From the NCBI GenBank assembly GCA_964554875.1, contig CAZKQJ010000025.1, forward strand, positions 4,440 through 68,439: a stretch of 64,000 nt of DNA. Direction: 5' to 3'. Below, in pieces: positions 47,218-55,358 of this stretch. Under the pieces are notes generated by a model. The model was not told the DNA's origin, made no database searches, and was given only the letters and a program-made list of their open reading frames with translations. The stretch is from Marispirochaeta sp964554875. Its GTDB lineage: Bacteria; Spirochaetota; Spirochaetia; JC444; Marispirochaetaceae. Numbering within the stretch: the first letter of the stretch is position 1; every line of letters starts with the position of its first letter. The position numbers were made by a program, and so were the translations under genes.

Positions 47218-48249
47218 ATGGATGCATATGTTCTTCACGGACCGGGAGATTTACGTCGGGAAAAGCGCCAGGAACGAAAGCCTGGGGCTGACGAGGTACT
47301 TATCGATGTCAAGCGGGTCGGAATATGCGGTTCGGATATTCACTACTACCAGCACTTCAAAATAGGACAGTTTATTCCTCGGGCGCCTCTGGTTCTCGGT
47401 CATGAGTTTGCAGGACTTGTAGTCGAAGTAGGTTCGGAAGTCAAAAATGTAAAGATAGGTGACCGGGTTACCGCGGAACCTTCAATAGAGTGCGGAAACT
47501 GCAGGTACTGCAGGGCAGGACGCTACAACCTCTGCACAAATCTCCGCTTTATGGGGACGGCGGCTACAATACCCCATATTGACGGAGGATTTGCCGAACG
47601 GGTTGTGGTTCCCGAAAGTCACTGTTACATTCTTGATGATTCACTGGATTACGGTGCAGGAGCCATGATTGAGCCCCTGGCAGTAGGGGCAAACGGAGTC
47701 ATGCGTGCCGGTACGGTAGCGGGCAACCGTGTTCTTATTGTCGGCGGCGGTACAATAGGGCAGATGGTTCTGGGGGTTGCCAGTGCCCTTGGAGCAACCG
47801 ACATTACCCTGGCTGACCCGGCGGAATATCCCAGGAGTTTCGCCCTGTCCCACGGCGCGGGCGCGGCAATCGATCCCACGGAGACGGGTATTGCGGAGAA
47901 ACTCTTCGCCGGGGGCGGCTTTGATGTGATATTTGAGGCCTCCGGTGCTCCGGCGGGACTCAGCTTTGCCTACACGACTGCAGCACGGGGAGGCAGGGTG
48001 GTCCAGATCGGGACCCAGCCGGACAGCGTAAACCTGCCTGCAAACCTTGTTATGTCCAAGGAGCTGACGGTTTTCGGCTCCATGCGCTATGCCCATGTGT
48101 ATCCCATGGTGCTGGATCTGATTCGTTCGGGAAAAATTGCTGTAAATGACCTTATTTCCGCGGTTTATCCCTACGAAAAGATGCAGGAAGCCATGGACCG
48201 GGCGGTTTCAAAGGACAGGGTTGTCAAGGTTCAGGTGGAAAGAAAGTAA
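47218..48249 (+). CDS. Zinc-dependent polyol (sorbitol/xylitol-type) dehydrogenase
   Basis: Medium-chain dehydrogenase of 343 residues that oxidises a sugar alcohol with NAD. Catalytic zinc ligands are C37 (VGICGSDIHYY), H62 and E63 (GHEF). The structural zinc cysteines lie in ECGNCRYCRAGRYNLC (about 92-107), and the NAD fold is marked by VLIVGGGTIGQM. It resembles xylitol and sorbitol dehydrogenases; the exact substrate is not deducible. AAGGAG precedes ATG. The upstream operator suggests sugar-responsive control. Confidence 0.9.
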   Translation: MDAYVLHGPGDLRREKRQERKPGADEVLIDVKRVGICGSDIHYYQHFKIGQFIPRAPLVLGHEFAGLVVEVGSEVKNVKIGDRVTAEPSIECGNCRYCRAGRYNLCTNLRFMGTAATIPHIDGGFAERVVVPESHCYILDDSLDYGAGAMIEPLAVGANGVMRAGTVAGNRVLIVGGGTIGQMVLGVASALGATDITLADPAEYPRSFALSHGAGAAIDPTETGIAEKLFAGGGFDVIFEASGAPAGLSFAYTTAARGGRVVQIGTQPDSVNLPANLVMSKELTVFGSMRYAHVYPMVLDLIRSGKIAVNDLISAVYPYEKMQEAMDRAVSKDRVVKVQVERK

Positions 48250-48257
48250 AATCTCAG

Positions 48258-48294
48258 GGGAGCATTTGTATGGGCAGCCTATATTAATGCTCCC
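48258..48294 (+). repeat. Inverted repeat after the dehydrogenase gene
   Basis: GGGAGCATT and AATGCTCCC form a perfect 9-bp stem with a 19-base loop. No long T run follows, so it is a weak terminator at best. Its right arm overlaps the TTAAT box described next. Confidence 0.5.
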
Positions 48295-48299
48295 TTAAT
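48284..48299 (+). promoter_or_regulatory. Putative response-regulator box, first potassium operon
   Basis: Two TTAAT units 11 bases apart (48284 and 48295), in the context ATATTAAT-n6-TTAAT. The same arrangement occurs before the second operon at 52437. Direct repeats with an 11-base period are the usual binding form of OmpR/KdpE-type regulators. A third TTAAT lies at 48316. A TACAGT -10 candidate (48355-48360) has no good -35, as in activated promoters. Confidence 0.55.
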
Positions 48300-48382
48300 G
48301 TAAAACGAGAAAATATTAATAGTTCTTCTGCTATCTCTTTCTTAATTTTCACAGTACAGTAAAGTCAAATCAAGGATCCTGT

Positions 48383-50377
48383 ATGAGTGATAAAACTGAA
48401 GAGCCTGTCGAATTTACAGACAATGAAAAACATCAGGGAAACTCCCGGGAACATCTGCTGGTAGCTGTCAGTCACAGTCCTAATTCGATTCATTTGTTAA
48501 ACAGGACCCGGCAGATGGTTGAAAAAATCAATGCCAGCTGGACAGCCTTGTATGTGGAGACCGGGATACCCCTCAGGGATGATGAGCGCGAACGGCTGCA
48601 TCAGAACCTTGAACTTGCTCGCAGACTGGGTGCTGAAGTAGTACTCCTGCCTGCCGAGGATATAGCAGCAGAGGTGATCCATTATGCCCGGATGAAGAAT
48701 ATTACCCAGATAATAATCGGGAAGAGCATCCACAACTCCAGGATCTATCGTCCGCAGAAGAGAAGCATAACCCAGCGTATCATTGATGAAAGCGGAACCA
48801 TTGATGTCCTTGTGGTACAGGAAAAACCGAGTAGTTATCCGGGAGGCTGGATACATCGCTTTCGTTTCCTGAATTTTACAACCCTTCCGCATCTTCTATC
48901 CTTGACTGTTGTGCTTGCTGTTACCGGCATAAACCTGATTGCCCTTCCTCTGATTGGGTATCGTTCAGTTTCTACCATATATCTGCTTACCATTACAGCT
49001 CTCGCTTTTTTCCTTGGCAAGGCTGTCGTGTGGATTGCGCCTGCGGCAAGTGCGCTTCTCTGGAACTATCTGTTTATTCCTCCGCGGATGACCTTTACCA
49101 TCGGGGAACTGGAAGATGTGTTGATGTTTGGTATGTACTTTGTAGCTGCATCGACAACGGGATACCTGACCTCCCGTTTAAAGGCCAATGAGCGGGTCCT
49201 GGTTATGCGGGAAGAAAAAATGACCCTTCTGTACAACTTTTCCCAGAGTCTTTCGGAGAAGCAGACTATTAAGGGGATTGTCGATACCAGTCTCGACTAT
49301 GTTTCCCGTTATTTCCATGCCTGGACTGTACTTTTTTTGCGACAGGAGTCCGGAATACTTGACCGGTATCCAATAACAATCCGTGGAACGGATCTGGACG
49401 ACAGGGAATATGACTGTGCAAGCTACTGTTTTGAACAGAATAAACCCTGTGGTCGGTACACGAACAATGTTCCGGATGTTCAGTACCATTACGTACCCCT
49501 TCGTGGTCCGGGAAACACTATGGGGGTGCTTGGAATCCGGCTGGAAGATCAGAGAACCTGGACAACGGACCAGGAGGAACTGCTGTTAACCCTTGGCAGG
49601 AATCTCGCTCTCTCCCTGGAGAGGGAAATGCTTGCCCAGGAATACCGGCGCAATATGATGACCGCAGAATCCGAACGTCTTTCCAAGGTTTTGCTGAATA
49701 CCGTTTCTCATGAGTTAAGGACCCCCTTGACAACAATAAAAGGGTCCATTACAGCCTTGATGGATTCTTCCACGGCGGATGATTTGACTACCAGGACGGA
49801 GCTGCTCAGGGAAACCCTGATAGCTTCGGATCGTTTGAACAGTATTGTTGGAAACCTGCTGTCCATGAGCAGACTTGAGTCGGGCGTACTCCGACTGAAA
49901 AAGACCTGGAGTGATGTCAACGATCTTGTAAGTGTAGCTCTGGATCACCTGAGGGGAGAACTGAATGATCATCCTGTGAGGATAGAGGTGCCCGAGGATC
50001 AGCCGGCGGTATTGGTCGATTTTGTTCTTATTGTTCAGGTAATCACCAATCTTTTACAGAATGCGGCGTCTTACACTCCGGCCGGATCGCCGATCAGCAT
50101 CGAGACAGCTACAGAGGAAAGGAAATTCAAGCTTGTTGTCTGTGATTCCGGTAAGGGAGTTTCTGAATCAGAATTGCCACATCTGTTTGATAAATTCTAC
50201 CGGGGCAGCAATGAAGCAACCGGCGGTGTTGGTCTGGGGCTGTCCATTTGCCGCGGAATAGTGGAGGCTCATGGGGGCAGCATTGATGCTCACAACGGCA
50301 GGGAAAAAGGATTGTGCGTGAGTATTATTATTCCGGACTGTGTTGACGAAGAAAGCGGAAACGAGGATAAGCTGTGA
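48383..50377 (+). CDS. KdpD-like sensor histidine kinase lacking the KdpD N-terminal domain
   Basis: Membrane kinase of 664 residues. Order: Usp domain as in KdpD (residues 24-150, with ASWTALYVETG and ITQIIIGKS), DUF4118 transmembrane region (about 160-265), GAF-like domain (about 290-420), HisKA with the phospho-accepting histidine in LNTVSHELRTPLTTIKG (near 450), and HATPase with GVGLGLSICRGIVEAHGG. The first 220-residue Walker-containing sensor domain of classical KdpD is absent. The gene overlaps the regulator gene by four bases and precedes a TrkH channel gene, not kdpFABC. Confidence 0.9.
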   Translation: MSDKTEEPVEFTDNEKHQGNSREHLLVAVSHSPNSIHLLNRTRQMVEKINASWTALYVETGIPLRDDERERLHQNLELARRLGAEVVLLPAEDIAAEVIHYARMKNITQIIIGKSIHNSRIYRPQKRSITQRIIDESGTIDVLVVQEKPSSYPGGWIHRFRFLNFTTLPHLLSLTVVLAVTGINLIALPLIGYRSVSTIYLLTITALAFFLGKAVVWIAPAASALLWNYLFIPPRMTFTIGELEDVLMFGMYFVAASTTGYLTSRLKANERVLVMREEKMTLLYNFSQSLSEKQTIKGIVDTSLDYVSRYFHAWTVLFLRQESGILDRYPITIRGTDLDDREYDCASYCFEQNKPCGRYTNNVPDVQYHYVPLRGPGNTMGVLGIRLEDQRTWTTDQEELLLTLGRNLALSLEREMLAQEYRRNMMTAESERLSKVLLNTVSHELRTPLTTIKGSITALMDSSTADDLTTRTELLRETLIASDRLNSIVGNLLSMSRLESGVLRLKKTWSDVNDLVSVALDHLRGELNDHPVRIEVPEDQPAVLVDFVLIVQVITNLLQNAASYTPAGSPISIETATEERKFKLVVCDSGKGVSESELPHLFDKFYRGSNEATGGVGLGLSICRGIVEAHGGSIDAHNGREKGLCVSIIIPDCVDEESGNEDKL

Positions 50378-51048
50378 TCAGAGTTGTGGCTATCGATGAC
50401 GAAGTTCAGATCAGACGTCTTTTACGGATATGTCTGGAGCGTAATGATTTCAAGGTATATGACGCATCTGACGGGGAAGAGGGCCTCCGACAGATCCTGA
50501 ATGTAAAACCCGATCTGGTTCTCCTTGATCTTGGCCTCCCGGATATGGACGGAAAAGATGTGTTGTCGTCCTTGAGAGAATGGTCCTCCATTCCCGTTAT
50601 CATTCTGTCCGTTAGAAACACTGAAGATGACATTGTCGCTTTGCTGAATGCCGGTGCTGATGACTACATGATAAAACCCTTCAATACGGGTGAATTAATT
50701 GCAAGAATTCGTGTAGCCCTGCGGCATCGAAATCCGGAACCCGCAGATCAGGTATTTTCCACCGGCTCCTTGACAGTTGATCTGGGAAGCCGGGAGGTAA
50801 AGGTTGAAGGTGAAGAAACAAAACTTACTCCCACCGAGTACGCCCTCCTCCGTCTTTTCATACAGCATGCCGGCAAAGTCCTGACCCATCAGCAGATCCT
50901 GCGGGAGGTTTGGGGTCCCAACACGCAGGAAGAGTATAACTATCTACGTGTATACATAACCCAGCTGCGGAAAAAGATCGAAATCAATCCGGCACGACCG
51001 CAGCTGCTGTTGACTGAACCCGGTGTCGGCTATCGACTTAAAACATAA
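50374..51048 (+). CDS. KdpE-like OmpR-family response regulator
   Basis: A 224-residue regulator with a receiver domain (acidic pair in VVAIDDEVQ, phospho-site in LVLLDLGLPDMDG, Lys-Pro in MIKPF) and a C-terminal winged helix (LTPTEYALLRLF, GVGYRLKT). All phosphorylation residues are intact. GTG start with GAGG upstream, overlapping the kinase stop. It likely receives phosphate from the kinase and binds the TTAAT repeats before both transporter operons, which is an inference. Confidence 0.92.
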   Translation: MIRVVAIDDEVQIRRLLRICLERNDFKVYDASDGEEGLRQILNVKPDLVLLDLGLPDMDGKDVLSSLREWSSIPVIILSVRNTEDDIVALLNAGADDYMIKPFNTGELIARIRVALRHRNPEPADQVFSTGSLTVDLGSREVKVEGEETKLTPTEYALLRLFIQHAGKVLTHQQILREVWGPNTQEEYNYLRVYITQLRKKIEINPARPQLLLTEPGVGYRLKT

Positions 51049-51071
51049 GCCTGCACCTGTGGAGGAATACT

Positions 51072-52424
51072 ATGCACCGACTGCTTAACTCCCAACAGTT
51101 TACCCTTCTGGCTTTCTTTATTGCAGTTATCCTGACCGGCTCCATTTTACTGGTACAGCCCGGTGCATGGAACGGTGAAGAAAGTCTGTCCTATCTGGAT
51201 GCCCTTTTTACATCGACGTCTGCTGTATGTGTAACCGGTCTTATAACCGTCGACACAGCCCGGTATTCCCTCTTCGGCAAGCTCGTTATTATGGCTCTTA
51301 TACAGGTCGGCGGACTCGGGATAATGAGTTTTGCCACAATTTTTCTTGTTACTCCCAGCCTCAGGCTCTCCCTGTCGCACCAGCAGATTATTCAGAAATA
51401 CTATGTGGATACCGTGGAACACCGGGACCGGCATATCATTGGAAGTATTATTCTTTTTACCCTGGCAGCCGAAGCTGCAGGTGCATTGCTGCTGTATTCC
51501 CGTTTCAGTTCTCTCGAGGCTGCCGGAAAAACATTCAGTGACGGTGTATTTTTAACAGCCCTGTTTCACTCTGTTTCGGCATTCTGCAATGCGGGGTTTT
51601 CTCTATTCTCCAACAGCCTTGAAAATTACCCTGGCGACAATCTTGTTTTACTCACAGTAATGGGGCTTATTGTCCTTGGAGGAATCGGGTTTGTCGTTTT
51701 TAACGACCTGATTTTACGCCTGCGGGGAAGAAACCGGCACCTTAGCCTTCACTCCCGGATGGTCATTATAATGACCCTGCTGCTCATAACAGGCGGGGCA
51801 ATTGTTTTCTACTTTCTTGAAAATCCCGGAACTATGAGGAATTATAATGAACCTCAGAAATGGATCAATGCTTTTTTCCAATCCGTAACAACCAGGACTG
51901 CCGGATTCAACACGATTCCTCAGGGAGAGTTAAGTTTACCCTCAAAAGTCTTTAATCTTTTCCTGATGTTTACCGGTGGTGCCCCGGGGTCAATCGCAGG
52001 CGGTGTAAAGGTAACGACCATGCTGATTGTCCTTACCGTTATTTTCCGGGGAACTTTTAAGGAAGGTAGCTTAAACTTCGGCAAGCGGCAGATTCCGGCA
52101 GAAACAGTAAGAAGTGCCCATCTGTTTATTCTGCGAGCGGTTATGCTGGTGGCCTGCGGAAGCTTTGCCCTGTCGATTTCTGAAATACTGATAGCCGGAG
52201 AAAGCTGGTCCTTCATGGATCTTCTTTTCGAAATCTTTTCCGCTTTTGGTACGGTCGGCCTTTCCACCGGAGTTACATCGACGCTTTCCTCTGCCGGTAA
52301 AATCATCATTATTTTCGTGATGTTTGCGGGCCGGGTAGGTCTTATCTCTGTGACTCTTACGCAGTCTCCCGAGAATCTGCGGCACAACATCGAGTATGTG
52401 TCGGAAAAGGTGATGATAGGTTAG
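51072..52424 (+). CDS. TrkH/KtrB-type potassium channel subunit (first copy)
   Basis: A 450-residue membrane protein with four pore repeats. Filter-like loops are seen as SAVCVTGL, SAFCNAGFS, TRTAGFNT and GTVGLSTG. The length fits the KtrB subgroup rather than larger TrkH. It would need a RCK-domain gating partner such as the KtrA/TrkA-like protein at 54650. GGAGG is well placed before ATG. It is 23 bases after the regulator gene. Confidence 0.92.
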   Translation: MHRLLNSQQFTLLAFFIAVILTGSILLVQPGAWNGEESLSYLDALFTSTSAVCVTGLITVDTARYSLFGKLVIMALIQVGGLGIMSFATIFLVTPSLRLSLSHQQIIQKYYVDTVEHRDRHIIGSIILFTLAAEAAGALLLYSRFSSLEAAGKTFSDGVFLTALFHSVSAFCNAGFSLFSNSLENYPGDNLVLLTVMGLIVLGGIGFVVFNDLILRLRGRNRHLSLHSRMVIIMTLLLITGGAIVFYFLENPGTMRNYNEPQKWINAFFQSVTTRTAGFNTIPQGELSLPSKVFNLFLMFTGGAPGSIAGGVKVTTMLIVLTVIFRGTFKEGSLNFGKRQIPAETVRSAHLFILRAVMLVACGSFALSISEILIAGESWSFMDLLFEIFSAFGTVGLSTGVTSTLSSAGKIIIIFVMFAGRVGLISVTLTQSPENLRHNIEYVSEKVMIG

Positions 52425-52436
52425 GACGAGCGCATA

Positions 52437-52452
52437 TTAATACTGTTTTAAT
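52437..52452 (+). promoter_or_regulatory. Putative response-regulator box, second potassium operon
   Basis: TTAAT at 52437 and 52448, again 11 bases apart and preceded by ATA. The flanking bases match the box at 48284 at many positions. Downstream TATACT elements at 52516 and 52539 lack a good -35. Confidence 0.5.
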
Positions 52453-52572
52453 AAAAATCACCGTATTGTTAACAAAAAACAAATGCTTTATGGATAAAGA
52501 TTAATTCACGCCAAATATACTCCCCTTCATCTCTGCCGTATACTCAGACTGTGAGTTTAACGGAGGGAATGA

Positions 52573-53253
52573 ATGGCCCGCATCCTTGTTGTTGAAAAGG
52601 AGCTCCAGTTACGACGTTTCCTGAGAAGGCAGTTATCCAGCCGGGGATTCAGGGTCTCGGAGGTGGAAAATACCGAGAAGGGCATAACACGAGTACGTAC
52701 CCTTCATCCGTATCTTATACTCATCGATCTTGACTACAGTGAAGGTGACGATCTTGAAGCTGTCGGGATGTTCAGAAGCGGATCGTCTGCTCCCATCATA
52801 TGTCTGGTCGGAAAGGAAAAGATGGATGCAATAGCGTCGATTCTGGAAGCAGGTGCCGACGATTGTATCGTTAAACCCTTCGGCATTCGGGAATTAATCT
52901 CACGAATAGGAATCTCCCTGTGTCAGGCAATGCGTGTGTATCCGCAGACAGTTTTTAGGGCGGGAGAGCTTGTACTTGATCCCATACAAGGAACTGTTTC
53001 CGCCGGGGATACCATTAAGCACTTACAGCCTGCGGAATATACTGTTCTACGGTCTCTTATAAGGCATTCAGGAGAGGTTGTTCCCTATGACAGATTACTT
53101 TCAGAACTGGATGGTCCGGAAAGTCATAATGACCGGAACCGTTTGAGGGTATATATCAGCAAGATTAGGGATATTTTTGACGACGACTCGCATCAGGAAG
53201 AAGTACTGGTAACCGTACCAGGCGTTGGTTACCGTTTACGAAGGAGGAACTGA
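52573..53253 (+). CDS. OmpR-family regulator with altered phosphorylation pocket
   Basis: A 226-residue receiver plus winged-helix protein. It aligns with the KdpE-like protein at 50374, but the acidic pair is replaced: ILVVEKELQ stands where ILVVDDE is expected. The phospho-accepting aspartate (LILIDLDYSEGDD) and the VKPF lysine remain. Metal binding is probably weakened, so it may work without phosphorylation. The winged-helix C-terminus (LQPAEYTVLRSL, GVGYRLRRR) is complete. It is directly followed by a second channel gene. Confidence 0.88.
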   Translation: MARILVVEKELQLRRFLRRQLSSRGFRVSEVENTEKGITRVRTLHPYLILIDLDYSEGDDLEAVGMFRSGSSAPIICLVGKEKMDAIASILEAGADDCIVKPFGIRELISRIGISLCQAMRVYPQTVFRAGELVLDPIQGTVSAGDTIKHLQPAEYTVLRSLIRHSGEVVPYDRLLSELDGPESHNDRNRLRVYISKIRDIFDDDSHQEEVLVTVPGVGYRLRRRN

Positions 53254-53255
53254 CT

Positions 53256-54653
53256 ATGGAAGCTGTTCAACAGATACGGCCGGCAGTACATGGCTTGAGG
53301 AAGAATAACGGTACTGATTCTGGTGTCAGTGCCACTATAACAAATCCTGTTTTGCGGGTTCTGGTTTTTTACACTGGTTTTATCCTGGTGGGGATTACCG
53401 CCTTCACCATTTTTCCTGTTCTGGACGGAAAAGCATTATCACCTCTTGATGCCCTGTTTACTGCTGTTTCTGCCGTTACACTGACAGGTCTGGCAACGGT
53501 TTCCCTGTCCGAGTTCAGCCCTGAAGGTCAGATGATTGTACTGTCATTGATTCAGGCCGGTGGAATCGGTTTGCTCTATTTTGCATCCCGACTGATCATT
53601 GTGCCGGGGTGTGCATCATCCAAATCGCACCATCTGATGGTCAGGGAACGCTGGAGCGAGGTAAATGAACTCACACCGAAGAATCTTCTTAGAAACATTA
53701 TCCTGGGAGTTCTTTTCCTGGAATTCCTGGGAACCATGGTTCTCTATTTTCTTTTAAAAGACCATGCTGTGGAATTTCCATTTTTATCTTCCCTCTTCCA
53801 TGCTGTCTCTGCTCTGTTGAATGCCGGTTTTACAACCTTTGGTACAGGAAATCTTGAAATACTGACTCAAGCCCCAATAGCCGGTACTCTAGGTGTTTTG
53901 ATACTTCTTGGCGGTCTTGGATATGTGGTTTTAGCTGAGATCCTCCACAAAATACGGGATAAAAACCGGCAATGGAGTTTGAATGTCCCAATTTCTCTTA
54001 TAGGCACACTTGTAATTATCACCCTCGGGACATCCCTCTATCTGCTGATTGACAGGAACTCCTCTACCGGTTTCTGGACCGCCCTGATGCGGACCATAAA
54101 TGCACGAACAGCTGGTTTCTCCATCGTCGATCCTGCCCAGAGTACTGCTGTCGCGCGGATACTCTCCATGCTTCTCATGTTTATCGGCGGAGCTGCCGGT
54201 TCTGTAACGGGGGGCATAAAGATAACTGCCCTTATCATGCTGTTCATGACGGCTCTGAAAGGATACGGAACAGACAGACGGATAGTTCTTTTCAGGAGAA
54301 GAATCCCTGTGGCAGCTCAGAGCAGTGCGGTACTGTTCTTTCTTCGTGTTGCCGGAATGATGATATCTTTAATACTGCTTTTATCCCTTGCAGAAACAGT
54401 GTTCAATCCCTCCTCGGATTTCTCCTTTGGCGATCTGGTCTTCGAGGCGGTTTCCGCATTTACAACTGCCGGATTATCAACCGGGATAACCTCATTATTA
54501 TCCGCAGCGGGAAAATTCGTCATTATCGCAGCAATGCTCACCGGAAGAATAGGCTTGCTGCTGATGATTTCCAAAATGGGTAACGGAACCAGAAAAAAAC
54601 CCGAAAAGTCGAATCACACCATTTATCCTGAAGGAGAGGTACTGCTCGGATGA
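53256..54653 (+). CDS. TrkH/KtrB-type potassium channel subunit (second copy)
   Basis: A 465-residue membrane protein with pore loops SAVTLTGL, SALLNAGFTTFG, ARTAGFSI and TTAGLSTG. It is clearly related to the copy at 51072 but strongly diverged, so the duplication is not recent. The N-terminal 25 residues are a soluble extension. AAGGAGG lies inside the regulator gene, two bases after which ATG starts. It overlaps the KtrA gene by four bases. Confidence 0.92.
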   Translation: MEAVQQIRPAVHGLRKNNGTDSGVSATITNPVLRVLVFYTGFILVGITAFTIFPVLDGKALSPLDALFTAVSAVTLTGLATVSLSEFSPEGQMIVLSLIQAGGIGLLYFASRLIIVPGCASSKSHHLMVRERWSEVNELTPKNLLRNIILGVLFLEFLGTMVLYFLLKDHAVEFPFLSSLFHAVSALLNAGFTTFGTGNLEILTQAPIAGTLGVLILLGGLGYVVLAEILHKIRDKNRQWSLNVPISLIGTLVIITLGTSLYLLIDRNSSTGFWTALMRTINARTAGFSIVDPAQSTAVARILSMLLMFIGGAAGSVTGGIKITALIMLFMTALKGYGTDRRIVLFRRRIPVAAQSSAVLFFLRVAGMMISLILLLSLAETVFNPSSDFSFGDLVFEAVSAFTTAGLSTGITSLLSAAGKFVIIAAMLTGRIGLLLMISKMGNGTRKKPEKSNHTIYPEGEVLLG

Positions 54654-55357
54654 AACAGTTTGCAATAATAGGTCTCGGAACCTTTGGAAAACGGATGGCC
54701 GAGGAGTTTACCCAGCTGGGAATTGAATTCCTGGTTATTGATAAGGACCGGGAGTCTGTGGAACGCTACAAGCATGTGGCAGCTGCCGCTTACTGTGTCG
54801 ACGCACTAAATCCGGAAGCCATTAACCGTACAGTTCCGGCAACGATTGACGGTGCGATTGTTGATCTGGGAAAGCAGATGGAAACCTCAATTCTCACCGT
54901 TAATTATCTGAAGAAAATAGGTGTGCAGCAAATAGTCGTTAAAGCAGAAAACGATGAGCATGCTGAAATTCTGAGAATCGTCGGAGCTGACAGAATTGTC
55001 TTTCCGGAAAAAGAGGCGGCGCAGAAAATAACCCCCTCCCTGTTGTCATCCACCATTCTCAATCTGCTGCCGGCAGGGCAGGGACTCGTAATTGCAGAAA
55101 TCCGTGTACCCGACAGTATGATAGGAAGAACGATACGGGAGGTCGATGTACGTCGAAAATACGGTGTAAACGTGGTCGGTGTACGTCACGAGGGCGATGG
55201 GGAGTATGAACTGACCTCTGTGGACTACCGTTTCCAGCCCCTTGATATTCTGTTGATTGCCGGGCAGCAGGAGCAGGTGGCAAGTTTTTCTGGTATTGCG
55301 GGGTCTGCGAAAAAGAAAACCATCAGGAATCTGTTACGTCGGCTGCAGATAGCCTGA
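54650..55357 (+). CDS. KtrA/TrkA-type RCK regulatory subunit
   Basis: Cytoplasmic gating protein of 235 residues for the TrkH/KtrB channels. The RCK_N Rossmann domain starts AIIGLGTFGKRMAEEFTQLG and has VIDKD at the end of the second strand. The RCK_C domain follows from about residue 140. The single copy probably serves both channel subunits. ATGA overlap with the second channel gene. Confidence 0.93.
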   Translation: MKQFAIIGLGTFGKRMAEEFTQLGIEFLVIDKDRESVERYKHVAAAAYCVDALNPEAINRTVPATIDGAIVDLGKQMETSILTVNYLKKIGVQQIVVKAENDEHAEILRIVGADRIVFPEKEAAQKITPSLLSSTILNLLPAGQGLVIAEIRVPDSMIGRTIREVDVRRKYGVNVVGVRHEGDGEYELTSVDYRFQPLDILLIAGQQEQVASFSGIAGSAKKKTIRNLLRRLQIA

Positions 55358-55358
55358 C

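Noticed and set aside
48383..51048. Complete Kdp system
   Set aside because: No kdpF, kdpA, kdpB or kdpC gene is in the window and the kinase lacks the KdpD N-terminal domain.
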